This document shows positions 5,657 to 11,457 of a stretch of 11,457 bases of DNA, piece after piece. The notes below the pieces were generated by a model that did not search any database, was not told where the DNA came from, and saw only the letters and a list, made by a program, of their open reading frames with translations. The DNA lies in the NCBI GenBank assembly GCA_020345945.1, contig CP070773.1, positions 946,815 to 958,271 of the forward strand. Reading direction: 5' to 3'. The number at the start of each line of letters is the position of its first letter. Positions within the stretch are counted from its first letter, which is position 1. A program made the translations under genes and the position numbers. This DNA comes from Candidatus Bathyarchaeota archaeon. Lineage in GTDB: Archaea > Thermoproteota > Bathyarchaeia > RBG-16-48-13 > GCA-020345945.

Positions 5657-7201
5657 CTAAAGGGAGGCAAGTTCGGCAAAAGTCTGTCCTAGACTCTCGT
5701 AGGCTCCCAGATATAATCTGAAGAGCTTTGAATATTTCTTGTGCGTGTCTCTCTGAGGTTCAAGCTTCTCTTTCACTTGAACCATCGAATCTGTAGCTTC
5801 TTCAATACTTGAGTATAGTTTGATTCCGATCGCACCAAGAATAGCTGCACCTAGGCAGCCAGTCTCAGAGACACTTAATGTCTCAACGTTTCGTCCTAGC
5901 ACATCACACTTTATCTGGTTCCACAAGTCACTGTTTGAACCTCCGCCAGAGACACTAATCGTATTGGACATATGTCCCCCCTCTTCTTCGAAGACTTCGA
6001 GAGAATGTCGGATACCATAGGCGATTCCTTCCATTATCGCCCTGATGAAATCACTTCTGCGGTGAGAAAGGTTCACCCCTAGAAAAAACCCTCGGGCATT
6101 TAGGTCTCGGATAGGAGACATCATTCCAGAGGTATGAGGAAAGAAGATCATATTTCCCGATCCTGGGGAGGATCTCTCCGCTTCTAAGTCTAGAAGTCGA
6201 AAGACATTCTCGTCAAGTCTATTAGCCAATTGAGTTTCGATGTATGCGAACTCTTTGGCGAACCACGCCAGGATGGCGCCAGTTGGTCTTGGAGAGGAGT
6301 ACCAGACCCATAGACCCTTGGAGATCTGATGGAAATAAGGGAAGCAGGGCCTGAAGTTAGGTGGTATCTTGTCCTCAAGGAGGGTTATGATCTCTGTTGT
6401 GCCAGTTACATCCATCAGATCCCCCTTCTGCGCGCATCCTGAGCCTACTATATTACACATACCATCCCATACGCCAGCAGAGACAGGAGTTCCTTCAGGA
6501 AGACCGGTCTCCTTTGAGGCTTTCTCAGTTATGTAACCAGCAATCTCCCATGCTCTACAGATCTTCCCAAATGAGTCAGCAGAGACCTCAACCTCCTCGA
6601 GAATTTGAGGAATCCAACGCATGGTATCGAAGTTTCCTGCCCCTGTTCCCGAGGCTGAGTAGTCATCGAAGACTGATTCTCCAGTTAACTTGTAACAGAG
6701 ATATGTCTTCGAGTAGAGAAAGCGTTCAGTCTTCTTGAGGAGTTCGGGTTCATGTTTCTTCATCCACTGAATCTTAGAGACTGGGGAGGAGGCACCTATT
6801 CTTAAGGTTGGTATCGTGCTTCCATGGAGCTCCATTAGACGACTTCTCCCGAATTTCTCTATGAGTTCCTGGGCTTCTCTGTGTGCTCTGATATCACTGT
6901 ATATCATCGCAGGCCTCACCGGATTGTCCTCGGAGTCTAAACATACAAGTCCTCCACCTTGACTTGATAGACCAATACACAAAACATCAGAAGGAGAGAC
7001 TTCCGATCTTTTCATAGCCTCAGCTGTGGTTTTACATACAGCAGACCACCAATCCATAGGATCCTGCTCTGAAATGTAGGGGTTGGGTTGATAGGGAGGG
7101 ATATGTGGCTCAAATGAACAAGAAAACGCTTTACCATTCTCATCGAAAATCATACATTTTGTACCAAGCGTTCCCATATCTATGCCTATGAGATATTTCA
7201 T
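5657..7201 (-). CDS. FGGY-family carbohydrate kinase (xylulokinase-like)
   Basis: A 514-residue sugar kinase of usual family length. The phosphate-1 loop is GIDMGTLGTK with D8. Residues 77-108 carry the sugar-site region (GLSSQGGGLV, then PAMIYSDIRAHREA). The catalytic aspartate is probably D246 in GVWDG. The second FGGY signature is at 415-440 (VSGGGSNSDLWNQIKCDVLG), followed by TGCLGAAILGAIG. It transfers phosphate from ATP to a sugar or polyol; the domain pattern is nearest xylulokinase, but SQGGG replaces the common SGQMHG motif, so the substrate may differ. The start is well supported: GGAGG at 7209-7213, seven bases before the ATG. It converges on the FrhB-like gene with only nine bases between the stops, and no terminator hairpin is visible there. 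It is probably transcribed alone from the promoter at 7231-7248. Confidence 0.92.
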   Translation of the reverse strand: MKYLIGIDMGTLGTKCMIFDENGKAFSCSFEPHIPPYQPNPYISEQDPMDWWSAVCKTTAEAMKRSEVSPSDVLCIGLSSQGGGLVCLDSEDNPVRPAMIYSDIRAHREAQELIEKFGRSRLMELHGSTIPTLRIGASSPVSKIQWMKKHEPELLKKTERFLYSKTYLCYKLTGESVFDDYSASGTGAGNFDTMRWIPQILEEVEVSADSFGKICRAWEIAGYITEKASKETGLPEGTPVSAGVWDGMCNIVGSGCAQKGDLMDVTGTTEIITLLEDKIPPNFRPCFPYFHQISKGLWVWYSSPRPTGAILAWFAKEFAYIETQLANRLDENVFRLLDLEAERSSPGSGNMIFFPHTSGMMSPIRDLNARGFFLGVNLSHRRSDFIRAIMEGIAYGIRHSLEVFEEEGGHMSNTISVSGGGSNSDLWNQIKCDVLGRNVETLSVSETGCLGAAILGAIGIKLYSSIEEATDSMVQVKEKLEPQRDTHKKYSKLFRLYLGAYESLGQTFAELASL

Positions 7202-7230
7202 GATAAGTCCTCCGACCTAGTTGATACTCT

Positions 7231-7248
7231 ATTATAATGTTAAAATCT
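7231..7248 (-). promoter_or_regulatory. TATA-like region of the FGGY kinase gene
   Basis: On the minus strand this A/T block reads ATTTTAACATTATAAT and lies 30-47 bases before the kinase ATG. A TATA centred on TTTTAA would start transcription near 7219, leaving a leader of about 18 bases that includes the GGAGG ribosome site. Confidence 0.4.
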
Positions 7249-7255
7249 CTGCGAG

Positions 7256-7269
7256 CGGTTGATCAACCG
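7256..7269. promoter_or_regulatory. 14-base perfect palindrome next to kinase promoter
   Basis: The sequence CGGTTGATCAACCG is its own reverse complement. It begins about eight bases behind the A/T-rich promoter block of the sugar kinase gene, where a repressor or activator could meet the transcription factors TBP and TFB. A sugar-responsive operator is the obvious reading but is inference. Confidence 0.4.
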
Positions 7270-7307
7270 TTCAGACGGCAATGAATGATTCAAGAGTGTT
7301 TTCTAAG

Positions 7308-7327
7308 TTTTTCAAAGTTTTGAGAAA
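7308..7327. repeat. 20-base near-perfect inverted repeat
   Basis: TTTTTCAAA-GT-TTTGAGAAA: nine-base arms with one mismatch. It lies between the stop of the 62-residue protein gene (7411) and the kinase promoter. It could end the leftward transcript of the small gene or bind a protein. A/T-rich inverted repeats of this size can arise by chance. Confidence 0.3.
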
Positions 7328-7410
7328 TATGAAAGATCACGAGAAATAATCATAGGTGTAAGCGGATTCTACCTTCTCCTGACTACGGCTATGCCAACAC
7401 AGAAGACTTA

Positions 7411-7599
7411 TCACTTGTATGCGACAAGCCGAACATTCAGTTCTTTTTCTAACGCTTGTATCTTTTCCAGCTGACCTTCTGAAAGTTTTGCTGGAGAAGG
7501 AGGTCTCTCAACCGCGAGAAGATATACCCTTTTCAGCTCAGATTCAAGTTGTCTTATCTTCTGAAGTTCAGTTTCTGTGAGTTTTGCATATCTACACAT
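7411..7599 (-). CDS. 62-residue protein with two copies of an AKL-x-E-x-x-L-x-K-I helix motif
   Basis: A small protein of unknown function, supported by a strong ribosome site (GGAGGAGAGG at 7604-7613) just before its ATG. It is built from an internal duplication: residues 5-22 (AKLTETELQKIRQLESEL) and 37-54 (AKLSEGQLEKIQALEKEL) match at 11 of 18 positions, about 32 residues apart and joined by a proline-rich linker (ERPPSP). Each copy looks like an amphipathic helix followed by a short hydrophobic strand (VYLLAV and VRLVAY). There are no cysteines beyond C2, no signal peptide and no membrane segment. From memory, single-copy proteins with an ELxKIQxLEKEL...LVAY core occur in other archaea, but I cannot name the family. 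It stands alone between the kinase and DUF211 genes on the same strand. Confidence 0.72.
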   Translation of the reverse strand: MCRYAKLTETELQKIRQLESELKRVYLLAVERPPSPAKLSEGQLEKIQALEKELNVRLVAYK

Positions 7600-7772
7600 G
7601 ATTCCTCTCCTCCATCAATTGAACTCTCAATTACAATTCTTAAGTCTGTTCCTTTTCTAGACGGATATCAGATACATGACTTAAAATGAAATACTCTCCC
7701 CTAAAAGAAACGATACTTCCTTTAGTATCAAGATCTTACATTCTAGACTCTGTAGGAGATATAGAGGTAATA

Positions 7773-7803
7773 GGTTCTAGTTCTTTGAGAACCGAGATCG
7801 GTT
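7773..7803. repeat. Overlapping inverted repeats at the 3' end of the DUF211 gene
   Basis: Two inverted repeats share an arm. GGTTCT (7773-7778) pairs with AGAACC (7788-7793), and AACCGA-GA-TCGGTT (7790-7803) is a second palindrome that overlaps the DUF211 stop codon. They can form alternative hairpins in the leftward transcript. A terminator or mRNA 3' stabiliser is possible, although no long T-run follows. Confidence 0.3.
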
Positions 7804-8086
7804 AATCGTTTTCAGATTCTCTAACGAGAATTTCATCTACACTACGCACAACAGCACCATGATTTTGGATCGTCTCACAGACTTCATCATAGTCTACATC
7901 GGAACCTTGAACTACTATTTTGATGGTTTCCGTGTTTGCATCAACTTCGATAACAGTAATATTTACTTCTTCTACTCCCTCCACCTCACATACAGCGGTC
8001 GAGAGGACCCGAATAGAAGGCTCTCTTGGTTTTAACGAATCCAAGGTCAGTTTCTTCACATTGACAGTCAAATATTGGAACTCCAT
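7802..8086 (-). CDS. DUF211 family protein
   Basis: A 94-residue protein of DUF211, an almost exclusively archaeal family of unknown function. Family landmarks are LTLDSLKPREPSI near the start, the VEGVEEVNITVIEVD strand with its run of acidic residues, and a second beta-alpha unit (IKIVVQGSDVDYDEVCETIQNHGAVVRSVDEI). The pattern is that of a small ferredoxin-like alpha/beta fold seen in regulatory and metal-binding modules. The length is normal and there are no membrane segments. No ribosome site precedes the ATG. A TATA-like element only 15-23 bases upstream suggests a leaderless or nearly leaderless transcript. It is divergent from the VIT-type transporter across a short spacer, so a metal-related job is conceivable but unproven. 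Confidence 0.88.
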   Translation of the reverse strand: MEFQYLTVNVKKLTLDSLKPREPSIRVLSTAVCEVEGVEEVNITVIEVDANTETIKIVVQGSDVDYDEVCETIQNHGAVVRSVDEILVRESEND

Positions 8087-8100
8087 AAAATATTTCAGAA

Positions 8101-8109
8101 TCTATAAGT
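8101..8109 (-). promoter_or_regulatory. TATA-like element for the DUF211 gene
   Basis: On the minus strand this reads ACTTATAGA. Its place 15-23 bases before the ATG would put the transcription start at or next to the start codon, which fits the absence of a ribosome site. An alternative A/T block (AAATATTAAGTTT) lies about 30 bases further upstream. Confidence 0.33.
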
Positions 8110-8135
8110 ATGTGGAATGATATTCTATCCCAAAC

Positions 8136-8152
8136 TTAATATTTTTATTTTA
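8136..8152 (+). promoter_or_regulatory. TATA-like region for the VIT-type transporter gene
   Basis: The A/T-rich run TTAATATTTTTATTTTA lies 38-54 bases before the chosen ATG at 8190 and 23-39 bases before the alternative GTG at 8175. Transcription would start near 8167-8175, so the transcript is leaderless (GTG) or short-leadered (ATG). The spacer is shared with the divergent DUF211 promoter. Confidence 0.4.
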
Positions 8153-8189
8153 GCCTACATTAGGACAACCGACGGTGTATTTGAGCCTT

Positions 8190-8825
8190 ATGTTGGAAAG
8201 GGTAAAACCTTCGATTCTGGCAACGATTGAAGCCACTAAGAAATGGCTAGGAAACCTTGAGAACTTCAGGGAGATAACCGATTTCGATGAGATTGCCAGA
8301 AGGTCCTTTGTGAACAACGCTTTCGATGGATCAATGACTATGCTGGGTATTGTCGTTGGGATTTTTCTTTCCAATATCACGGATTACAGGGTGATTATCA
8401 GTTCTGGGCTTGGAGCAAGTATTGCGATGGGTGTCTCTGGCGCCTCTGGTGCTTATATGGCTGAGAACGCTGAAAGAACAAAAGACCTTCGTGACTTGGA
8501 AGACGCGATGCTGACCAATTTGGAGAACTCGATCATTCATGAAGCATCCCAGTTTGCAGCAATCTATATTGCATTAATAGACGGCATCTCTCCCACCGTC
8601 ACTGCTCTGATATCATTGATACCATTCTTCCTAGTCAGGTCTGGTATTCTGGACTTCGGAGTGGCGATCAAGGCTTCGGTGGCTTTGACTCTGATAACCA
8701 TCTTCATGATAGGAGTTTTTCTAGGAAAAGTCTCTGGAGAGAACGTCCTTAAGAAAGGGATAATGATGACTGCTGCTGGAGTAATCACAGTCCTTTTGAC
8801 TGCTTTCATCTCAATAATCTTCTAG
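8190..8825 (+). CDS. VIT1/CCC1-family iron/manganese transporter
   Basis: An integral membrane protein of about 211 residues, the usual size for archaeal VIT1/CCC1 (DUF125) proteins. Numbered from this ATG, the family hallmark NNAFDGSMTMLGIVVG is at 42-57, with the conserved aspartate-glycine in the first membrane helix, and SGASGAYMAENAE is at 83-95 at the end of the second. Three more hydrophobic segments follow, near 118-148, 157-178 and 190-210, giving the expected five-helix plan. The cytoplasmic loop between helices 2 and 3 is short and acidic/basic (ERTKDLRDLEDAML), where plant VIT1 has a larger metal-binding domain. Relatives move Fe2+ or Mn2+ out of the cytoplasm in exchange for protons. 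A GTG start at 8175 would add five residues; neither start has a strong ribosome site. The gene converges on the phosphodiesterase gene. Confidence 0.9.
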   Translation: MLERVKPSILATIEATKKWLGNLENFREITDFDEIARRSFVNNAFDGSMTMLGIVVGIFLSNITDYRVIISSGLGASIAMGVSGASGAYMAENAERTKDLRDLEDAMLTNLENSIIHEASQFAAIYIALIDGISPTVTALISLIPFFLVRSGILDFGVAIKASVALTLITIFMIGVFLGKVSGENVLKKGIMMTAAGVITVLLTAFISIIF

Positions 8826-8834
8826 ATCTATAGA

Positions 8835-8856
8835 CCTTCCTACTTTTTGTATTTCC
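8835..8856 (+). terminator. Pyrimidine-rich possible terminator after the VIT-type gene
   Basis: Ten bases after the transporter stop there is a pyrimidine-rich run that contains five consecutive T at 8844-8848. It occupies the 57-base gap between converging genes. This matches the T-tract style of archaeal termination, without a clear hairpin. Confidence 0.4.
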
Positions 8857-8882
8857 AAGCAGGAGAAACGGATAATTGAAGC

Positions 8883-9575
8883 TCAAGGAGTAGATGAGAG
8901 AATTCTCTTCAAGACGTCAGGCATGCCTGTTAATATGCCATCGACTTCTAACCTTGTAATCCTTCGGAGATCGTTGAGATCGTTCACATACCAAACATAT
9001 AGTTCCAGGCCGTTTTCGTGAGCGGATTCGACCATCTCCTTTGTCACGTATCTCCTGAAGATCCAAAGAGCATCAGCTCGAGCATCGAATGCAAGATTAT
9101 TCGCATTTATCGGCTGGGAATTTGTAATCACAGCCGTACGTACTTGAGGAAATAATGATTTCACCAACCGTACTGCCGGATGAAAGAATGATGTCACAAT
9201 GACCCGATCTAAGATAGGGCTTTTACTTATCTGCTCCACCACTCTTCTTTCCAATCCTAGCTCTTTCAACTCTACTACCAAACCTACTTTTTCAGGCAGA
9301 AAGTCGATGACTTCTTGAAAAGAAGGGACATGTTGTCCGTCTCCAGCATCAACTTTCTTCAACTCTTCAAGAGTATAGTCCCGAACCGTTCCTGTCTGGT
9401 TTGTCGTTCTGTCCAAGGTATCGTCGTGAATGACTACAAGTTCTCTGTCTTTAGTAATATGGAGGTCGATCTCTATCATATCGCAACCTTGCATTACAGC
9501 CTTCTCGAAAGCCACCATCGTATTCTCCGGAGAATATACACTCGATCCACGATGAGCAATAATTAGAGGTTTCAT
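8883..9575 (-). CDS. Glycerophosphodiester phosphodiesterase (GDPD family)
   Basis: A 230-residue enzyme of the GDPD/UgpQ family with a TIM-barrel fold. It hydrolyses glycerophosphodiesters to glycerol phosphate and an alcohol. Catalytic and metal residues are visible: H8-R9-G10, E17 in PENT, E35 and D37 in MIEIDLH, and H50-D51 in VVIHDDTLDRTT; E102 and K104 lie in VELKEL. The C-terminal ELYVWYVNDLNDLRRI and VDGILTGMPD segments are also typical. There is no signal peptide, so it is probably cytoplasmic, perhaps working on lipid breakdown products. I chose the ATG at 9575 because GAAGG at 9583-9587 has ideal seven-base spacing to it. In-frame starts at 9581 and 9596 sit too close to that site or upstream of it. 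The M50 protease gene lies upstream on the same strand, 82 bases away. Confidence 0.93.
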   Translation of the reverse strand: MKPLIIAHRGSSVYSPENTMVAFEKAVMQGCDMIEIDLHITKDRELVVIHDDTLDRTTNQTGTVRDYTLEELKKVDAGDGQHVPSFQEVIDFLPEKVGLVVELKELGLERRVVEQISKSPILDRVIVTSFFHPAVRLVKSLFPQVRTAVITNSQPINANNLAFDARADALWIFRRYVTKEMVESAHENGLELYVWYVNDLNDLRRITRLEVDGILTGMPDVLKRILSSTP

Positions 9576-9604
9576 GAACATACCTTCAGAGACCAAGAAT
9601 TACT

Positions 9605-9620
9605 AAAGTTGAAAAACTTT
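9605..9620. repeat. Short inverted repeat between the M50 protease and phosphodiesterase genes
   Basis: AAAGTT-GAAA-AACTTT: six-base perfect arms around four bases, giving a run of five T on the minus strand. It lies about 38 bases after the protease stop and about 30 bases before the phosphodiesterase start. It may end the protease transcript or be part of the phosphodiesterase promoter. Confidence 0.3.
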
Positions 9621-9657
9621 TGGCAAAGACCAGAATGTCGGATGCCTATCTTGATGA

Positions 9658-10770
9658 TCAGAAAAGAGAGAAAGATAGTACTAGCATGATTGGCATAATC
9701 AGAGAAGCCAGTTTTCTCTTGGTATCGAGTTCAGTAATAGTGTCCAGCATCACCGGACTGCCCGCCCTCAGTGTTAATATTGAGAGCAAAGCCATTGGCC
9801 AGAAGCCGATAAGAGCCATCACAAGAGCAGCCCCATAGGAGATGTATCTGTGGTATTTTGGTCCAAAAAGAGCATAGGAAACATGTCCACCATCGAGTTG
9901 ACCTATCGGGAATATGTTTAGAAAGGTGATGAAGAGACCTGCCCAAGCAGCGAATGCCACCGGATTGATGAAAAGACCAGAGTCAGGGGAACGGGTCAAG
10001 AAAAACTGACCATTGAAGAAAAGTGAGTCCATTACAAGCCAAGATACAGGTACGCTAATAGACGTAGTTTCAATTGTACTTGTGATAAAGGCTAATTCTT
10101 CAGGATTGACCAATGCTGACAATGGAAGACCTAAAAAAGAGATGATTAGCGAGACAACAAATCCGGATATGGGGCCTGCAAGACCTAAGTCGAAAAGCTC
10201 TTTCTTGTTCAGTATCGGTGCTTCTTGTCGGATTACAGCACCGAAGCTCCCGAAGGGGGGAGGACCCGGGATGAAGAAGGGAAGACTCGCCTTTGTCTTA
10301 TGCTTCCTACTACTAATCAGATGACCCAGCTCGTGAAGTCCAACGACGCACATAACTGATATTGTATAAAGCGAGATGAATGTTATCAGGAAGACTTGTT
10401 CGTCCGATTTAAGACGCCCAAGAAGTTTCAGCATACTGAGGTACCCCATCGAATGACCGTACCCCGAGTATGTGACGGAGATTATTGTAGCTATGAAAAG
10501 TATGATTGGAAGTTTGTCAAGCCACTTTCTTCTCGGACCGGTTGTTGATGGAGGAAGGCCCCCATGAATCCTCAGAACAATCTGTCCGGCTTCTCTACGT
10601 AGGATAGGGATAAGATTCTCGGATTTGAGTTTGTCCCGAATTCTTCGAATTCCATCTTCAAAGTCTTGATTCTCTTCAAGATGAAATACGGGAACACCAA
10701 GGTAGAGAAAGGATTCCTTCACCTTGAAATCAGAGGAAACTAGCCTCTCCAGTTCGGAGAAGAACACCAA
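9658..10770 (-). CDS. Site-2-type membrane metalloprotease (peptidase M50)
   Basis: A protein of about 370 residues from the M50 family, which cuts membrane-embedded substrates. The zinc motif HELGH is at 146-150 in a hydrophobic segment, and the second motif, NIFPIGQLDGGH, is at 285-296 with the metal-binding aspartate D293. Residues 160-180 (PFFIPGPPPFGSFGAVI) are typical of the EGY/archaeal subgroup. There is a soluble N-terminal part of about 85 residues, then hydrophobic stretches near 88-105, 125-150, 200-220, 268-290, 310-335 and 355-370. The start is not ATG: TTG at 10770 follows GGGAG (10777-10781) with six-base spacing, and an adjacent GTG at 10767 is equally possible. The frame is closed by a TAA at 10798. 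Its substrate cannot be told from the context. Confidence 0.92.
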   Translation of the reverse strand: MVFFSELERLVSSDFKVKESFLYLGVPVFHLEENQDFEDGIRRIRDKLKSENLIPILRREAGQIVLRIHGGLPPSTTGPRRKWLDKLPIILFIATIISVTYSGYGHSMGYLSMLKLLGRLKSDEQVFLITFISLYTISVMCVVGLHELGHLISSRKHKTKASLPFFIPGPPPFGSFGAVIRQEAPILNKKELFDLGLAGPISGFVVSLIISFLGLPLSALVNPEELAFITSTIETTSISVPVSWLVMDSLFFNGQFFLTRSPDSGLFINPVAFAAWAGLFITFLNIFPIGQLDGGHVSYALFGPKYHRYISYGAALVMALIGFWPMALLSILTLRAGSPVMLDTITELDTKRKLASLIMPIMLVLSFSLF

Positions 10771-10956
10771 AGATCTCTCCCTAGTTATTTCCGTATGTTA
10801 CACCCCAATCGAGACAGAAGCAGCTTTAGCTTCCCGTCTTTTGTGTATCCGTCTCTTAAAAATCCATATGAACGTGAGAACCTTCCACTGGAGACTTGTC
10901 TGTATTCCAACTTCTGGAGATCCAGATTAGAATCATATGCGTAGTCTACCTATACC
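10771..10956. other. Intergenic region upstream of the M50 protease gene
   Basis: No gene is seen in these 186 bases. For the leftward direction there is a TATA-like TTTTTAAGA at 10854-10862, which would start transcription near 10835. Just inside that transcript a small hairpin (GAAGC at 10817-10821 with GCTTC at 10829-10833) would lie at the 5' end of the leader. A 14-base palindrome, TCTGGA-GA-TCCAGA, is at 10913-10926, about 50 bases behind the TATA-like element. Confidence 0.45.
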
Positions 10957-11112
10957 TTATTCCTCTAACTCTTTCTGCTTGGAAGAAATTCTGGAGAGAT
11001 CTCTTCTTTTTTGTCTTATGTAGACGATAGTGTACGTGAAGAAAGAGAAGACAGCAAAGAGGAGCCCATAAAATAAGGGCTTATAGAACTCAATATTGAC
11101 ATCCTCATACAT
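10957..11112 (-). CDS. 51-residue single-pass membrane protein (hypothetical)
   Basis: A small open frame starting MYEDVNIEFY and ending KQKELEE. Residues 11-32 (PLFYGLLFAVFSFFTYTIVYI) form one clear membrane helix. A strongly basic RQKRR follows at 33-37 and then a charged helical tail. By the positive-inside rule the N-terminus would be outside and the tail in the cytoplasm. The residue make-up is what a real membrane peptide would show. The ribosome site is weak (GAAAGATA before the ATG), so translation is less certain than for the neighbours. It lies 124 bases after the partial FGGY kinase gene on the same strand and could share its transcript. I recognise no family. Confidence 0.55.
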   Translation of the reverse strand: MYEDVNIEFYKPLFYGLLFAVFSFFTYTIVYIRQKRRDLSRISSKQKELEE

Positions 11113-11236
11113 TATCTTTCACTAGTTCTGTTGCTGATTCTCTGTGTGAGACATTCAAGTACTTTGTGGAACATGGGAAGAGTAGGTTCTGTATCCTCGA
11201 TTCGTCGGTTCGACAAATGGGTATAGGTCTCTCTTC

Positions 11237-11457
11237 TCACCAATAGAAGTCTTTCAGTTCAGAGTATGTGTATTCAAAGAGTGGATCTAGAGAGTTCTCG
11301 AGTTTCTTGTAGAGTAGGTAGAGTCTATCATATTTCTCTTGGTTTTCTGGATTGGGTGCCTCTTCACTTACGATATGAAGGTCTAGCTTCTTTACTATCT
11401 CTTTCATATCCTTATGCACCCCTAGTCCTAGCGAGATAAGGCAGGCAAGATTGAGTG
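11237..11457 (-). CDS. FGGY-family carbohydrate kinase, C-terminal part (continues beyond the window edge)
   Basis: The frame is open from the right edge to the stop at 11237 and gives 72 residues. They match the C-terminal end of FGGY kinases: LACLISLGLGVHKDMKEIV corresponds to LGAAILGAIGIKLYSSIEEA in the complete kinase at 5657-7201, followed by PNPENQEKYDRLYLLYKKL, which matches the usual tail helix of the family. A GTG at 11419 could be read as a start for a 60-residue protein, but the similarity continues upstream of it to the edge, so this is the end of a larger gene. The substrate cannot be judged from this part. It is a second, diverged FGGY kinase in the same neighbourhood. Confidence 0.78.
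   Translation of the reverse strand, partial: LNLACLISLGLGVHKDMKEIVKKLDLHIVSEEAPNPENQEKYDRLYLLYKKLENSLDPLFEYTYSELKDFYW

Noticed and set aside
6397..6738. Plus-strand frame of 113 codons opposite the FGGY kinase
   Set aside because: The composition is rich in S, Q, R and P without domain motifs, and the opposite strand encodes conserved kinase segments throughout.
7281..7349. 22-codon plus-strand frame beginning MNDSRVFSKFF
   Set aside because: It is too short, has no ribosome site, and overlaps the A/T-rich inverted repeat that better explains the stretch.
7350..7410. Possible tRNA or structured RNA in the gap after the 62-residue gene
   Set aside because: No TPsiC-arm consensus, acceptor stem or cloverleaf pairing could be found.
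7617..7632. AATTGA-ACTC-TCAATT inverted repeat before the 62-residue gene, sharing GAACTC with the palindrome at 4459-4474
   Set aside because: The symmetry centres differ when the shared GAACTC is aligned, so the two are unlikely to be sites for the same regulator; the likeness is probably chance.
11237..11419. A complete 60-residue gene starting with GTG at 11419
   Set aside because: The frame stays open to the window edge and the upstream residues continue the match to the FGGY kinase C-terminus, so it is a partial larger gene.
1..11457. CRISPR array, insertion sequence, phage or integration genes
   Set aside because: No spaced direct repeats, transposase, integrase or flanking target duplications were seen; gene content and style are even throughout.

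Overview
The window reads as chromosomal DNA of an anaerobic archaeon. The evidence is a DUF211 gene (a family nearly confined to archaea), an HdrB-type protein, an F420-dependent FrhB-type protein, archaeal-looking TATA elements 20-30 bases before several genes, and Shine-Dalgarno sites matching GGAGGTG. Codon use looks even throughout, and there is no rRNA, tRNA, CRISPR array or insertion sequence. An Asgard or Bathyarchaeia-like lineage is a guess that the sequence alone cannot settle.

Bases 97-4227 (minus strand, transcribed right to left) hold a compact operon of five overlapping or nearly abutting genes: a four-cluster HycB/CooF-like ferredoxin, a NuoC-like protein, HdrB, a NuoD-like [NiFe]-hydrogenase large subunit with all four nickel-ligand cysteines, and a NuoB-like small subunit fused to a HycF-like ferredoxin. 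This is the peripheral arm of a group 4 (complex I-related) hydrogenase with a complete heterodisulfide-reductase catalytic subunit inserted between NuoC and NuoD. No membrane or antiporter subunit, HdrA or HdrC is visible, and a T-rich possible terminator follows the last gene. This is the most unusual unit in the window. It may couple H2 or ferredoxin to a disulfide substrate.

A 355-base divergent spacer (4228-4582) carries a TATA-like element and a 16-base palindrome. Across it lies an FrhB-like F420:ferredoxin oxidoreductase (4583-5647, plus), which could supply F420H2 electrons.

Bases 5657-7201 (minus) encode an FGGY-family sugar kinase with a 14-base perfect palindrome next to its promoter. 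Next come a 62-residue protein built of two diverged copies of one motif (7411-7599, minus) and a DUF211 protein (7802-8086, minus). The DUF211 gene is divergent from a VIT1/CCC1-type iron/manganese transporter (8190-8825, plus).

On the right are a glycerophosphodiester phosphodiesterase (8883-9575, minus) and an M50 site-2-type membrane metalloprotease (9658-10770, minus). Beyond them are a 51-residue single-pass membrane protein (10957-11112, minus) and the C-terminal end of a second FGGY kinase that runs off the right edge (11237-11457, minus).
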